Source of the DNA: Aquimonas sp046318115
GTDB lineage: Bacteria; Pseudomonadota; Gammaproteobacteria; Xanthomonadales; Xanthomonadaceae
DNA length: 64,000 nucleotides
Assembly (NCBI GenBank): GCA_046318115.1
Contig: JBKCVA010000078.1
Location: 62,001 to 126,000, forward strand
Direction: 5' to 3'
Positions 43,781-52,066 of this stretch are shown piece after piece (the first letter of the stretch is position 1; each line of letters starts with the position of its first letter). The translations under genes and the position numbers were made by a program. The notes beneath the pieces are model-generated. The model had not been told where the DNA came from. It saw only the letters and a program-made list of their open reading frames with translations, and made no database searches.

Positions 43781-44803
43781 ATGAATCCTTGCAGTCACTT
43801 CTTCCGACGCGCGTCGAGCGCACTGCTGTGTGTGTTCACGGCCCTGATGCTCAGCGGCTGCGCAGGCATCGAGACGCGTGCCTCGCGCTCGGCACCCGCC
43901 ATCGCAAGCAGCGTGGCCAAGCCGGAACCTGTTCGCCACGCCGGCTTCGAGAAGGATCGACGCGCCATCCTCGCCATGGCCGGCGAGTTCCGGGTCAACT
44001 TCACGTTTCGGGAGACCGTCGCTTTCGAGCCCGGCTACGTGCCCGTCAAGGCCGAGCGCTCTGGTGCGTTCGAGCTCGTCGAAGTGATCGAGGATCGCGG
44101 CGACTTCATCTCGCTGCAGCACATCCTGGTGATGGGCGACGAGGACGATCGCCAGGTGATCAAGCACTGGCGCCAGGATTGGCAGTACCAGCCGGCCCAG
44201 GTGCTGCGCTATCGCGGCGACCAGCGCTGGGTGCCCGAAGCGGTCGATGCCGAGCGCGCACGCAGCGCGTGGTCGCAGACGGTCTACGAAGTCGACGATG
44301 CGCCGCGCTACGGCGGCTTGGGCCACTGGCGCCACAGTGACGGCGAAACGGTGTGGGAGTCCGACTACGGCTGGCGGCCGTTGCCGCGCCGCGAGCACAC
44401 CACGCGAGAGGACTACCAGCTGATGGGCGCGATCAACCGCCACGTCCTGACCGCGAACGGCTGGGCGCATGAGCAGATCAACACCAAGCTGATCGTCGAC
44501 GGCGAGGGCGGCATCCGTCCGCTGGTGCGAGAGCAGGGCCTCAACACCTACCGTCGCATCGACGATCACGACTTCAGCGCCGGTCGTGAGTACTGGCAGA
44601 AGACCCAGGGCTATTGGGCGCAGGTGCGCGCGCTGTTCGACAGCGCGCTGTGGCGGCCGCAGGGCCTGCATCTGAAGGGCACGCTCGACGGTGCACCGCG
44701 CTTCGCGCCGAGTTTCGCCCTGGCCGAACGCGTGGCCAAGGGCGAGCGCGTCGATGCGGCGCTGATCGAGACCACATTGCGCAAGTACTGGAACGAAGGC
44801 TGA
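43781..44803 (+). CDS. DUF6607 family lipoprotein of the heme operon
   Basis: 340 aa. The start at 43781 after GGGAG gives a lipoprotein signal (SALLCVFTALMLSGCAG; lipobox LSGC). The mature part is Trp- and charge-rich: FRVNFTFRETVAFEPGYVPV, IVMGDEDD-like HILVMGDEDDRQVIKHWRQD, then WVPEAVDAERARSAWSQTVY, a DYGWRPLPRREHTTREDY segment and LTANGWAHEQINTKLI. The whole resembles the DUF6607 family that I associate with heme-receptor operons in Xanthomonadales; function unknown. A beta-barrel or lipocalin-like ligand binder on the outer membrane is possible (inference). Last gene of the heme operon, 169 bp after its neighbour. Confidence 0.78.
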   Translation: MNPCSHFFRRASSALLCVFTALMLSGCAGIETRASRSAPAIASSVAKPEPVRHAGFEKDRRAILAMAGEFRVNFTFRETVAFEPGYVPVKAERSGAFELVEVIEDRGDFISLQHILVMGDEDDRQVIKHWRQDWQYQPAQVLRYRGDQRWVPEAVDAERARSAWSQTVYEVDDAPRYGGLGHWRHSDGETVWESDYGWRPLPRREHTTREDYQLMGAINRHVLTANGWAHEQINTKLIVDGEGGIRPLVREQGLNTYRRIDDHDFSAGREYWQKTQGYWAQVRALFDSALWRPQGLHLKGTLDGAPRFAPSFALAERVAKGERVDAALIETTLRKYWNEG

Positions 44804-44809
44804 GGCAGC

Positions 44810-44925
44810 GGTGGGTCAAGACCCACCCTATGGAGCTCCATAAGCACCGCAACGAGCCCATAGGGTGAGTCTTGACCCACCATGAAGCTCCATCAGCGAG
44901 CCCATAGGGTGGGTCTTGACCCACC
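44810..44925. repeat. three palindromic 18-mers (GGTGGGTC-AA/TT-GACCCACC)
   Basis: Copies at 44810-44827 (inverted), 44864-44881 (one mismatch) and 44908-44925. The last two belong to a direct repeat of 44 bp that includes CCCATAGGGTG and ATGAAGCTCCAT; the first is the same element inverted. Each palindrome folds into an 8-bp stem. Lies between the convergent DUF6607 and pullulanase genes; REP-like element. Confidence 0.85.
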
Positions 44926-44963
44926 ATGGCCTCCAATCCGCCCCGGTCCACCGACCGCAGGTC

Positions 44964-47900
44964 TCAGATCGTCTCGATCAGCACCCCAGCATGTTCGATC
45001 AGCGCACGCGCGGTGGCGGCCTCGATATCGCCGACGAGGCTGGCAGCGATCACGATGCCATTGAAGGCAAGCAGGGTGAGGCGGGCCGAAGTCGCGCGGC
45101 CGCCCTGCAGGTGCTGCCCGGTGCTCTCGAGCAAGCTCAGCAGCGCCTGCGCACGCGGCGCGCGGATCGCGCCGCTGTCGCGCGCGGCGGTCACATCGCC
45201 ACGCAGCAGCGCGAGTTGTTCGACGGCTGAGCGTGCCTCGACAAACACCGCGCTGGTGCGAGCGCCAACCTCGAAGCGCCCGGCGGCGGCGGAGCTGGCG
45301 CGCGTGCGTGGATCGGCTGAGCGGCGCAGCTGCGGATGCAGCTGCAGCGTCCGCGCCGAATGCTCGGGCAGCTGCAGCGTCGCGGTCTCCGGCCGCACGT
45401 TGACCAGCCCGAGGATGCGCTTCCAGCGACGCTCCACCGCTCCGTCCTCGTCGGCCAGTTCGAAGGCGATCAGCCCTGGCAGCTGCTGTGGCCCGGTGTT
45501 GTGGAAGCGCAGATGCTGCTTGACCTGCTGACCGGTGCGCAGGCGGAACAGGCGCGAGCTCATGCGCACCTGGCTCATCTCGGCGACGTGCTGCAGCGCG
45601 GCGTCGAGCTGGGCGCGCTGCGGGCGGCGGCTGACATCCGCCAGCAGCGGACGCAGCAGCGGCCACACGCTCTCGTTCTTCTCCGCCGGCGGCAGGCCGC
45701 GACTCCAGCCGTGCCGGTTGCGCGTCCAGTCGATCGCGTTGAACCAGTCGCCGCTGTTGTAGCTGTCGCGGTCGCCTGATTTCGAGCGCAGGATCTCCTG
45801 CCCGGCGTGGAAGAAGGGAATGCCCTGGCCCAGCAGCATCAGGCTGTGGCCGAGGTTCTGCACCCGCACGCGCTCGTCCAGCGGGGTGGTGCTGGCAAGC
45901 TTCAGCTGCAGTACGTCGAACAGGGTTTCGTTGTCGTGCGCTTCGATGTACTTGATGTGTTCGGCCGGGTCGCCCGTGTAGCCCGCACGCTGTCCGAAGT
46001 AGTCGACCTGGTCGGCGCGCACGCGCTGGCCCTGCGCATTGGTGAACTCGAAGTCGGCCAGATCGCCGGCAAGACCGATCCGCGCCAGATCACTCAGATA
46101 CAGCAGCTGGGCGAACTCGCCCGCACCGCCGCCCTGGAAACCGTTGGGCGCGAGCGCCAGACCGGAGATCAGGCCCTGCTCGCGGATGTCGCCGAAGGGA
46201 TTGCCGCCGCGGATCGCATCGCGCGAGCGGTCGCTGAAAGTGCCGATGCCGGTGCCAGCGAGGTTGGCCTGCGAGGCCTGGATGAAGCGCGCGTTGTTGG
46301 CGACCTCGCCGAAGTTCCAGCCTTCGCCGTAGAGGAGGATGCTGCGGCCATCCACGCCGTCGCGTGCCAGCGTGAGCCGGTCAAGCGCGGCCCGCAGCTT
46401 CACCAGATTGTCGCGGCTGTGGTGGGCCATCAGATCGAAGCGGAAGCCGTCGACGCGGTAGGCGCGCGCCCAGGTCAGCACCGAGTCGATCATCAGCCGC
46501 TCCATCATCGCGTGCTCGCTGGCGGTGTTGGGGCAGCAGCTGCTCTGCTCGACGTAGCCGGCGTTGTTCAGGCGGTGGTAGTAGCCGGGCACCACGCGGT
46601 CGAGCACCGACTTAGCGTTCTGGCCGGCGGCATTGGTGTGGTTGTAGACCACGTCCATCACCACGCGCAGGCCAGACAGGTTCAGTGCCTGCACCATCTG
46701 CCGGAACTCGCGGATGCGCGCCGGGCCATCGGGGTCCGTCGAGTAGCTGCCCTCAGGCACGGTGTAGTGCCAGGGGTCGTAGCCCCAGTTGAAGCCATCG
46801 GCGTCGCGGATGGCGCCGGTCAGCCCCTGCTGCTGGTCCGAGCTGGGCGGCAGCGCCTCCAGCTGGGCAAACGGCACCGACTGCTGATCCTGGCGTCGCT
46901 CCGGGATGTTGGCCTGATCAAACGCCGGTAGCAGATGCACATGGCTGAAGCCGGCCTTGGCCAGCCCGCGCAGATGGCGCATGCCGGTCGAGGCGGGGTG
47001 CGCGAAGGCCGCGAAAGTGCCGCGCTGGGCCGCGGGCACGGCCTCGTCCGTCCAGCTGAAATCGCGCACGTGCAGTTCGTAGAGCAGGGTGTCTTCGTGC
47101 GCGCGCAGCTCGGGCTTGGGCGTGAGCTTGAACAGCGGCGGCATCAGCGCGGCCTCGTCGAGATCGACGATCTGCGACAGCGCGCTGTCGACCGAAAGGC
47201 TCAGGCTGTAGGGGTCAGTAACGCGGTTCGTCTCGATGCGGCGGGTCGTCGGCGCATAGACCTCGACCTCGAACAGATAGAACTGGCGGTTCCAGTCGCG
47301 CGGGCCGCTGACGCTCCACACGCCGCTGGCCGCATCGAAGGTCATCGCGTGCCGGGTCGGCGTGGCGCTCGGATCGCTGCTGGCGAAGCGGAGCAGCTCA
47401 ACCCGGCGCGCGGTGGGTGCCCACAGGTGGAGGTCGACGGCGTTGCTGGTGATCACCGGGCCCAGCGGGCGATCGGTGCTGTAGAGCGCATCCAGCACGC
47501 CGGGGATCTGCACACCGGTGGCGTCCAGCGGGGCATCCGCGGCGCTGCGTGCGGCCAGCGCGATCTGCCCGCGAAGGATCTGCGCGAGTTCGGCGCGCGG
47601 CAGCTCGGGTAGGCGCAGGGCACGGTAGCTCGCCAGATGCGGCCAGCGCGCGCGCTGCTCGGCAGTGAGGCCACCGGGCACCACCGAAAGCGCCACGCTG
47701 CTGCCGCCTTCCACGCCTTCGCCCGTCAGGCGGAGGCCTGCGTCCGCGCTGTGATGCAGGGCGAAGCGCGCGTCATCGCTGCCGGCGTTCCAGGCCAGCG
47801 TGCGCGCGTCGATGAAGTGCGCGCGCGACTCCGCAAGGTTGCCGCGCGGCGCCACAGCGCTGCTGGAGATGCTGACAACCTTGCTGGCGCGATCAAAGCT

Positions 47901-49184
47901 GAAATACGTCAGCCCGCAGCCTTCGGCGACCTCGAAGGCGATATTGGCGCCGCCGGGCGCACCGCCTGCGCCGTAGTTCTCGGCCCAGCTTTCGTTGATC
48001 GCGACCTTGGCTTCATAGCTGCCCGCCGGCAGTCGCGCTTCGAAGGTGGCGAAGCCGTCGTTGTCGGGGTCCTGCAGCCAGGCGGCGAGACATTCCGGCT
48101 GCCAGTCGCCGCTGCAGCCCAGTTCGCTCTGGAAGCTGCCGACAGCCACAGCGACCGGTGTGTTGCGGCTGTCGGTCGCCCATTTCGTGCGATTCGAGAA
48201 GTAGAAGCGCAGAGGCTGACCATCGGCGTTCAGGGCGATGTTGGCGCCGCCCGCGGCGCCACCCGCGCCGTAGTTCACGTCCCAGCTGCCGTTGAGGGTG
48301 GCCTTGTATTCATAGCTGCCGGCCGGCAGCAGGAACTCGCCGCGCCAGACATCGCTGCTGGCAGAGTAGGTGAGGCGCGAGGCGGTGCAGGCGGGAGACC
48401 AGTTGTCGCTGCAGCCAAGCGCCTGCTGCAGGCTTCCGGCGATCGTCACGCTTGCGGGCTGTGGCACCGCCGGGGCCGGCGCGACCGTGAGCTGGTTGCT
48501 GAGGCCGTCGAAGCGGAATTCCTGCAGCGAACAGGCCTGGCCAACGACGAACGGGATGTTGGGGCCGCCCTGCACGCCGCCGGCGCCGTAGTTCAGATCC
48601 CAGGACTCGTTCATCGCCACCTTGGCCTCGAAGTTCCCGGCGGGCAGCGCTGCGGTGGCGCGATACACGCCATCGCGTTCAGGGTCCTCCAGCCATCCGC
48701 GCAGGCAGGTCGGGTCCCAGTCGTTGGCGCAGCCGATGGCGCGCTGGAAACTGCCGACGGCCACGGGAATCAGCGAGCTCACCGGCTCGGTGATGAAATT
48801 GGTGCCGCTGCGGAAGTAGAACTTGAGCGTGGAGGGGCTCGTGAGATTCAGCGGGATGTTGCCGCCGCCTTGCGCGCCGCCGGCGCCGTAGTTGGTGTCC
48901 CAGCTGCCGTTGAGCGCGACCTTGTACTCGTAGCTGCCGGCGGGCAGCTGGAAGCGGGACTGCCAGACGCCGTCTTCCTCATCGAAGCTCAGCTGCGAGG
49001 CCGCACAGGGCGGCGACCAGTTTTCGCTGCAGCCGAGCGCCTGCTGCAGGCTGCCGACCAGGGTGACGCGCTCCGGCTGTGAGCCTTGCGCGTGCAGTCC
49101 GGTGGCAGTGACGAGGGCGAGGGCGAGGGCCGCGGCGAGGGTGGCGACTGAGCGGTGCATACGGAGTGCTAGGAGGATGGGCAT
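44964..49184 (-). CDS. secreted pullulanase with four N-terminal X25-type modules (GH13)
   Basis: 1406 aa enzyme cutting alpha-1,6 branches of pullulan/amylopectin. The start at 49184 follows AGGAAT; the signal peptide is about residues 12-33. Four modules of about 100 aa follow, alternating type A (GSLQQALGC...GSYEYKVALNGSWD, residues about 38-135 and 245-340) and type B (VAVGSFQRAIGC...FEAKVAMNESWD, about 138-238 and 343-445). All share NYGAGG, the pattern of X25 starch-binding-like modules in pullulanases. A CBM48-like region precedes the catalytic barrel: YELHVRDFSW; VVMDVVYNHT (region I, about 840); DGFRFDLMAHH (II, nucleophile Asp about 913); LYGEGWNF (III, acid Glu about 955); EAHDNETL (IV, about 1080). 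A C-terminal beta domain closes it. Confidence 0.93.
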   Translation of the reverse strand: MPILLALRMHRSVATLAAALALALVTATGLHAQGSQPERVTLVGSLQQALGCSENWSPPCAASQLSFDEEDGVWQSRFQLPAGSYEYKVALNGSWDTNYGAGGAQGGGNIPLNLTSPSTLKFYFRSGTNFITEPVSSLIPVAVGSFQRAIGCANDWDPTCLRGWLEDPERDGVYRATAALPAGNFEAKVAMNESWDLNYGAGGVQGGPNIPFVVGQACSLQEFRFDGLSNQLTVAPAPAVPQPASVTIAGSLQQALGCSDNWSPACTASRLTYSASSDVWRGEFLLPAGSYEYKATLNGSWDVNYGAGGAAGGANIALNADGQPLRFYFSNRTKWATDSRNTPVAVAVGSFQSELGCSGDWQPECLAAWLQDPDNDGFATFEARLPAGSYEAKVAINESWAENYGAGGAPGGANIAFEVAEGCGLTYFSFDRASKVVSISSSAVAPRGNLAESRAHFIDARTLAWNAGSDDARFALHHSADAGLRLTGEGVEGGSSVALSVVPGGLTAEQRARWPHLASYRALRLPELPRAELAQILRGQIALAARSAADAPLDATGVQIPGVLDALYSTDRPLGPVITSNAVDLHLWAPTARRVELLRFASSDPSATPTRHAMTFDAASGVWSVSGPRDWNRQFYLFEVEVYAPTTRRIETNRVTDPYSLSLSVDSALSQIVDLDEAALMPPLFKLTPKPELRAHEDTLLYELHVRDFSWTDEAVPAAQRGTFAAFAHPASTGMRHLRGLAKAGFSHVHLLPAFDQANIPERRQDQQSVPFAQLEALPPSSDQQQGLTGAIRDADGFNWGYDPWHYTVPEGSYSTDPDGPARIREFRQMVQALNLSGLRVVMDVVYNHTNAAGQNAKSVLDRVVPGYYHRLNNAGYVEQSSCCPNTASEHAMMERLMIDSVLTWARAYRVDGFRFDLMAHHSRDNLVKLRAALDRLTLARDGVDGRSILLYGEGWNFGEVANNARFIQASQANLAGTGIGTFSDRSRDAIRGGNPFGDIREQGLISGLALAPNGFQGGGAGEFAQLLYLSDLARIGLAGDLADFEFTNAQGQRVRADQVDYFGQRAGYTGDPAEHIKYIEAHDNETLFDVLQLKLASTTPLDERVRVQNLGHSLMLLGQGIPFFHAGQEILRSKSGDRDSYNSGDWFNAIDWTRNRHGWSRGLPPAEKNESVWPLLRPLLADVSRRPQRAQLDAALQHVAEMSQVRMSSRLFRLRTGQQVKQHLRFHNTGPQQLPGLIAFELADEDGAVERRWKRILGLVNVRPETATLQLPEHSARTLQLHPQLRRSADPRTRASSAAAGRFEVGARTSAVFVEARSAVEQLALLRGDVTAARDSGAIRAPRAQALLSLLESTGQHLQGGRATSARLTLLAFNGIVIAASLVGDIEAATARALIEHAGVLIETI

Positions 49185-49640
49185 GAATGATTCCTGATAA
49201 GTGCGCTCAGGCAGCCGGTGCCTGCCAGCTCTTGCGATCTTCGGTCGGAAGGGGCGCGGCATCGAGGGTGTTCGGCGCGATAGCCCCTGTCCCTGTGGAG
49301 CGGCTCGGCGCCGATCGGCGGCTGCCGGTGGCAGGCGCCGGCGCCGAGAGCCCGAGAGAAGCGAAGGGAAGGGGTTGGGGAGAGGGTCCGGGAACTTCGT
49401 GCAGCTGCTGCCCCGCGAATGCCCGCGTTGTGCATCTCACACCCCGTCGGCGCCGCTCAGTGCGATGTTGATACGGGACGATCAGCGAGCCCGGAGTACC
49501 TGTTCGGATTGGAGCCTTCGCCACGAACGGACCCTCACCCCAACCCCTCTCCCACAGGGAGAGGGGCTCAGAGCCAGGTCCCTCACAGCGCGCGCAGGAA
49601 TCCGGGCATTGCCGCTCGCGAAGGCTTTGCATCGAGCGAC
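49185..49640. other. non-coding region between pullulanase and amylase genes, with inverted repeat
   Basis: No gene seen. It holds GGGGTTGGGGAGAGGGTCC (49371-49389) and its inverted partner GGACCCTCACCCCAACCCC (49529-49547, 18 of 19 matching). It also has a perfect 10-bp hairpin CCCCTCTCCC-ACA-GGGAGAGGGG (49544-49566). This is a mobile-looking intergenic repeat rather than a promoter. The pullulanase promoter should lie in the first 150 bp but is not clear. Confidence 0.65.
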
Positions 49641-49689
49641 AATCCCCAATCCCCAATCCCCAATCCCCAATCCCCAATCCCCAATCCCC
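49641..49689. repeat. seven perfect AATCCCC heptamers (GGGGATT on minus strand)
   Basis: 49 bp made of seven identical heptamers, ending four bases before the amylase stop codon on the plus map. The amylase mRNA would therefore carry (GGGGAUU)7 right after its stop. Four-G runs with 3-nt spacers meet the usual rule for G-quadruplex formation. Confidence 0.9.
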
Positions 49690-49693
49690 GCTC

Positions 49694-51190
49694 CTACCTC
49701 AACCACATCCTCGCCCTGCGCGCCGGCAGGCTGAAGGTGTAGCTGCTGCTGCCGATGTTCACGACGCTGGTCGAGTCAAGAACATCGCGGTAGTTGGCGA
49801 ACCACCAGAGCACGCTGTTGTTCATGTTGATGGTGGTGTTGACCGTGGTGCCGCACTTGTTGATGCCGACGATGCCGCGGTTGCCGCGACGGAACAGGAG
49901 ATGGCAGTCGCTGTGGGACAGCACCTGCATGTCGCTGCCCTGGGTGGCGTTGTGGAAGCGGATCATGGCGGCAAGATCGCTGCGGCGGTAGGCGTTGACC
50001 CAGCGGTTGTCGCCGCTCTCGTTGTTGTCCGAGTACAGCAGCGGGCTGCCGCCGTCGCGGCCCAGCACATAGGCATAGGCCAGAGTCTCGTCGGTGGGGT
50101 CGAGGATCAGGTAGCGGAAGCCGCCGTTGTTCGGGATGTCGTGGGTCACGGTGAACGTCACCGCACGGCTGTTGGGCAGGGCCTGGCCGACGGCCAGAGG
50201 GTTGACCAGCGCGTTCATGCTGCCGCCGAAGCGGAAGGCGTTCCGGATGCTGCCGAACAGCGGAAAGTCGTAGGCCGCGTGGTCGGTGCCGTTCAAGTAG
50301 GGGGCGAGGAAGCCGTTGTACTCGCTGTCGCCGGCGCCGCCGTTGGTGATCACCTCGCCGAACACATGCACGCCCTGCTTGATCTCGGCAGTGAGCACAG
50401 CGTTGATGTGCGACAGCGGCATGTGCTTGGCGGCATCGATACGGAAGCCGGTGACGCCGAGACCCTTCAGAGCGGTGAGATAGTTCCGCTGCTGGCCGAT
50501 CACATAGCTGTTGCCGAGCAGATCGGGCAGACCGGCATCGCCCGGGCCTCCGCAGAGCCTCCAGTTCTGCACTTGCCAGACATCGTTGTAGTTGTTGATG
50601 CAGTTCGCTGAGCCGAAGTCCCACTGCGACAGGAAGTTGAAGCGCAGGTCGCCGAACAGACGCTGGTTGTTCCAGTAGGTTGTGTTGGACGCATAGGCGT
50701 TCAGCACGCGCTGGCCCGGGTAATTGAGGTCGGAGCGTTGCGCCGACTCATTGGCCATGTGATTCAGGATGATGTCGGCGTAAACGCGAATGCCGCGAGC
50801 GCGCAGAGCGTTCGACATGCTCTGGAAGCTCTGCCGGTTGCCCAGCGGATGGTCGATGGTGCGGTAGTCTTGAGGCTGGTAGCGCGCCCACCAGGCCGAG
50901 CCTTCCGACTTCAGTGGCGGCGCCACCAGTACGGCCTTGTACCCGAGCGATTGGATCTCGGCGGCGCGCGCTTCAACGGTGTCGTATCGCCAGTTGAAGG
51001 CGTGCAGGATGACGTCGGCTTTGGCGGGCGTCGTGCTTGCGGCGAAGGCAGCAAGCGCTGCGAGACCGGGCACTGCGCGCGCCGCGGCGCGGACGCTTGA
51101 ACTCAGGCATGCGTGGAGACGACTCGCCAGATGGCGGACAAAACGAGGTTGCTGCGGGTGCGTGGAAGCACCCGTCGAGTGACGGTTCAT
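49694..51190 (-). CDS. secreted alpha-amylase (GH13)
   Basis: 498 aa endo-acting enzyme on starch alpha-1,4 bonds. The start at 51190 follows a strong GGGAGG ribosome site. The long, arginine-rich N-terminus (about 55 residues) ends in a hydrophobic signal (AVPGLAALAAFAASTTPAKA), with the mature start near DVILHAFNWRYDTVE. GH13 regions: I ADIILNHMA (about 138), II GFRIDAAKHM (nucleophile Asp about 250), III VFGEVI (acid Glu about 276), IV FTVTHDIP (about 350). Region IV has HDI rather than the commoner HDN, as in some Xanthomonas/Aeromonas amylases. Calcium ligands likely include the Asn in LNHMANES. Same strand as and upstream of the pullulanase gene; a LacI-type operator lies 241 bp upstream. 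Confidence 0.93.
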   Translation of the reverse strand: MNRHSTGASTHPQQPRFVRHLASRLHACLSSSVRAAARAVPGLAALAAFAASTTPAKADVILHAFNWRYDTVEARAAEIQSLGYKAVLVAPPLKSEGSAWWARYQPQDYRTIDHPLGNRQSFQSMSNALRARGIRVYADIILNHMANESAQRSDLNYPGQRVLNAYASNTTYWNNQRLFGDLRFNFLSQWDFGSANCINNYNDVWQVQNWRLCGGPGDAGLPDLLGNSYVIGQQRNYLTALKGLGVTGFRIDAAKHMPLSHINAVLTAEIKQGVHVFGEVITNGGAGDSEYNGFLAPYLNGTDHAAYDFPLFGSIRNAFRFGGSMNALVNPLAVGQALPNSRAVTFTVTHDIPNNGGFRYLILDPTDETLAYAYVLGRDGGSPLLYSDNNESGDNRWVNAYRRSDLAAMIRFHNATQGSDMQVLSHSDCHLLFRRGNRGIVGINKCGTTVNTTINMNNSVLWWFANYRDVLDSTSVVNIGSSSYTFSLPARRARMWLR

Positions 51191-51430
51191 AGCGGACTCC
51201 CTCCCCAGAGAGTGTTGGCCTGCTGCATGGGCCGCCGAGCACCGCACCATGCGGTTGCCGGCCTTGTGACGAACGGTTCACGCGTCTGCTGCGCGCTCGT
51301 ATCGAGCCGTTCGCTGCGCTTTGGGCTGACCGCTTGCCGGATCGCCTCGGAGGCGTCTGGTCTTTGAGCGGCGATGCTCCCTCAGCGCGGTGGGCAGCCT
51401 AGGTCAGTGCTGTGCAGCATAACAATCCCA

Positions 51431-51444
51431 TGCATACGTATTCA
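51431..51444. promoter_or_regulatory. putative LacI-family (MalI/MalR-type) operator upstream of the amylase gene
   Basis: TGCATACGTATTCA, symmetric at 12 of 14 positions with the central CG of LacI-type sites, 241 bp before the amylase ATG. It differs clearly from the TGACATCGCTGTCA type of the beta-glucan locus, so a different regulator (not in this window) is expected. The 51191-51563 gap has no gene; a TATGCT -10-like element on the minus strand lies just downstream of the operator. Confidence 0.55.
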
Positions 51445-51449
51445 GGAAC

Positions 51450-51467
51450 GGGGATTCGGGATTGGGG
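51450..51467. repeat. GGGGATT/GGGATTC heptamer tract (short)
   Basis: GGGGATTCGGGATTGGGG, two and a half mixed heptamers next to the amylase operator; same family as the other intergenic tracts. Confidence 0.5.
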
Positions 51468-51563
51468 CTTCGTGAAGAGCGCCGACCTGCTTTGCATCGC
51501 GAGCGTGAAGCCGGCGAGCTTCGCTCTTCTCTTATGCGAATTCCCAATTTCCTGTCCGCGCTC

Positions 51564-51971
51564 TCAAGCCCTGAACAATCGCATGTAGACCGCCACGCCC
51601 AGGCCCCACAGGCCGTTCAGGATGAGCGCGCCGATGATCAAGGCGCTGCTCAGTCCGATGCCCTTGATCGGAAACACGACGAACCAGGCAACGAGGCTGG
51701 GGAGCAGCGCGCCGAGCACGATCGCGAGCATCCAGAACCGCGCACCTGCGCTGCGTCGGATCAGTGCCCACAGCGCGATCCCCCACAACCCACCCCAGAA
51801 GGCCAAGGACAGCACCGCGGGAACGCCGAGCGGCGGCACCGGTGTGAAGTTCCATGGTGCGACGGCCGCCTTGCCCGACAGGCTCAACAGCCAAAGGCCG
51901 CCCTGGTGGAAGAAGAGGGTGGCGAGAAAGCCGGCGACGAAGGCAAGGATCAGCGTTTTCGGCTTGAACAT
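51564..51971 (-). CDS. small multi-pass membrane protein of unknown function
   Basis: 135 aa with four hydrophobic segments: ILAFVAGFLATLFFHQGGLW (about 7-26), VPAVLSLAFWGGLWGIALWA (about 50-69), FWMLAIVLGALLPSLVAWFV (about 79-98) and LIIGALILNGLWGLGVAVYM (about 111-130). Start at 51971 with a GGGAG ribosome site. Short basic loops (RRSAGAR) suggest an N-in, C-in topology. I do not recognise a named family. Divergent from the GST operon across 95 bp. Confidence 0.75.
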   Translation of the reverse strand: MFKPKTLILAFVAGFLATLFFHQGGLWLLSLSGKAAVAPWNFTPVPPLGVPAVLSLAFWGGLWGIALWALIRRSAGARFWMLAIVLGALLPSLVAWFVVFPIKGIGLSSALIIGALILNGLWGLGVAVYMRLFRA

Positions 51972-52066
51972 CGAATGGCACTCCCGGGCGCGTGTTGATG
52001 CGCGAATATACGCGGCCGGGCCGTCTCGGCCGCGTCCCCATCCTCCTTCCTCAAGGCGAGTCCCGC

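Noticed and set aside
44804..44963. Palindromes after DUF6607 as a transcription terminator
   Set aside because: Stems are followed by no T-run and the element is repeated three times in mixed orientation, which fits a dispersed repeat better.
49641..49689. Possible CRISPR or coding tandem repeat
   Set aside because: 7-bp units without spacers; not CRISPR-like, and outside any supported reading frame.
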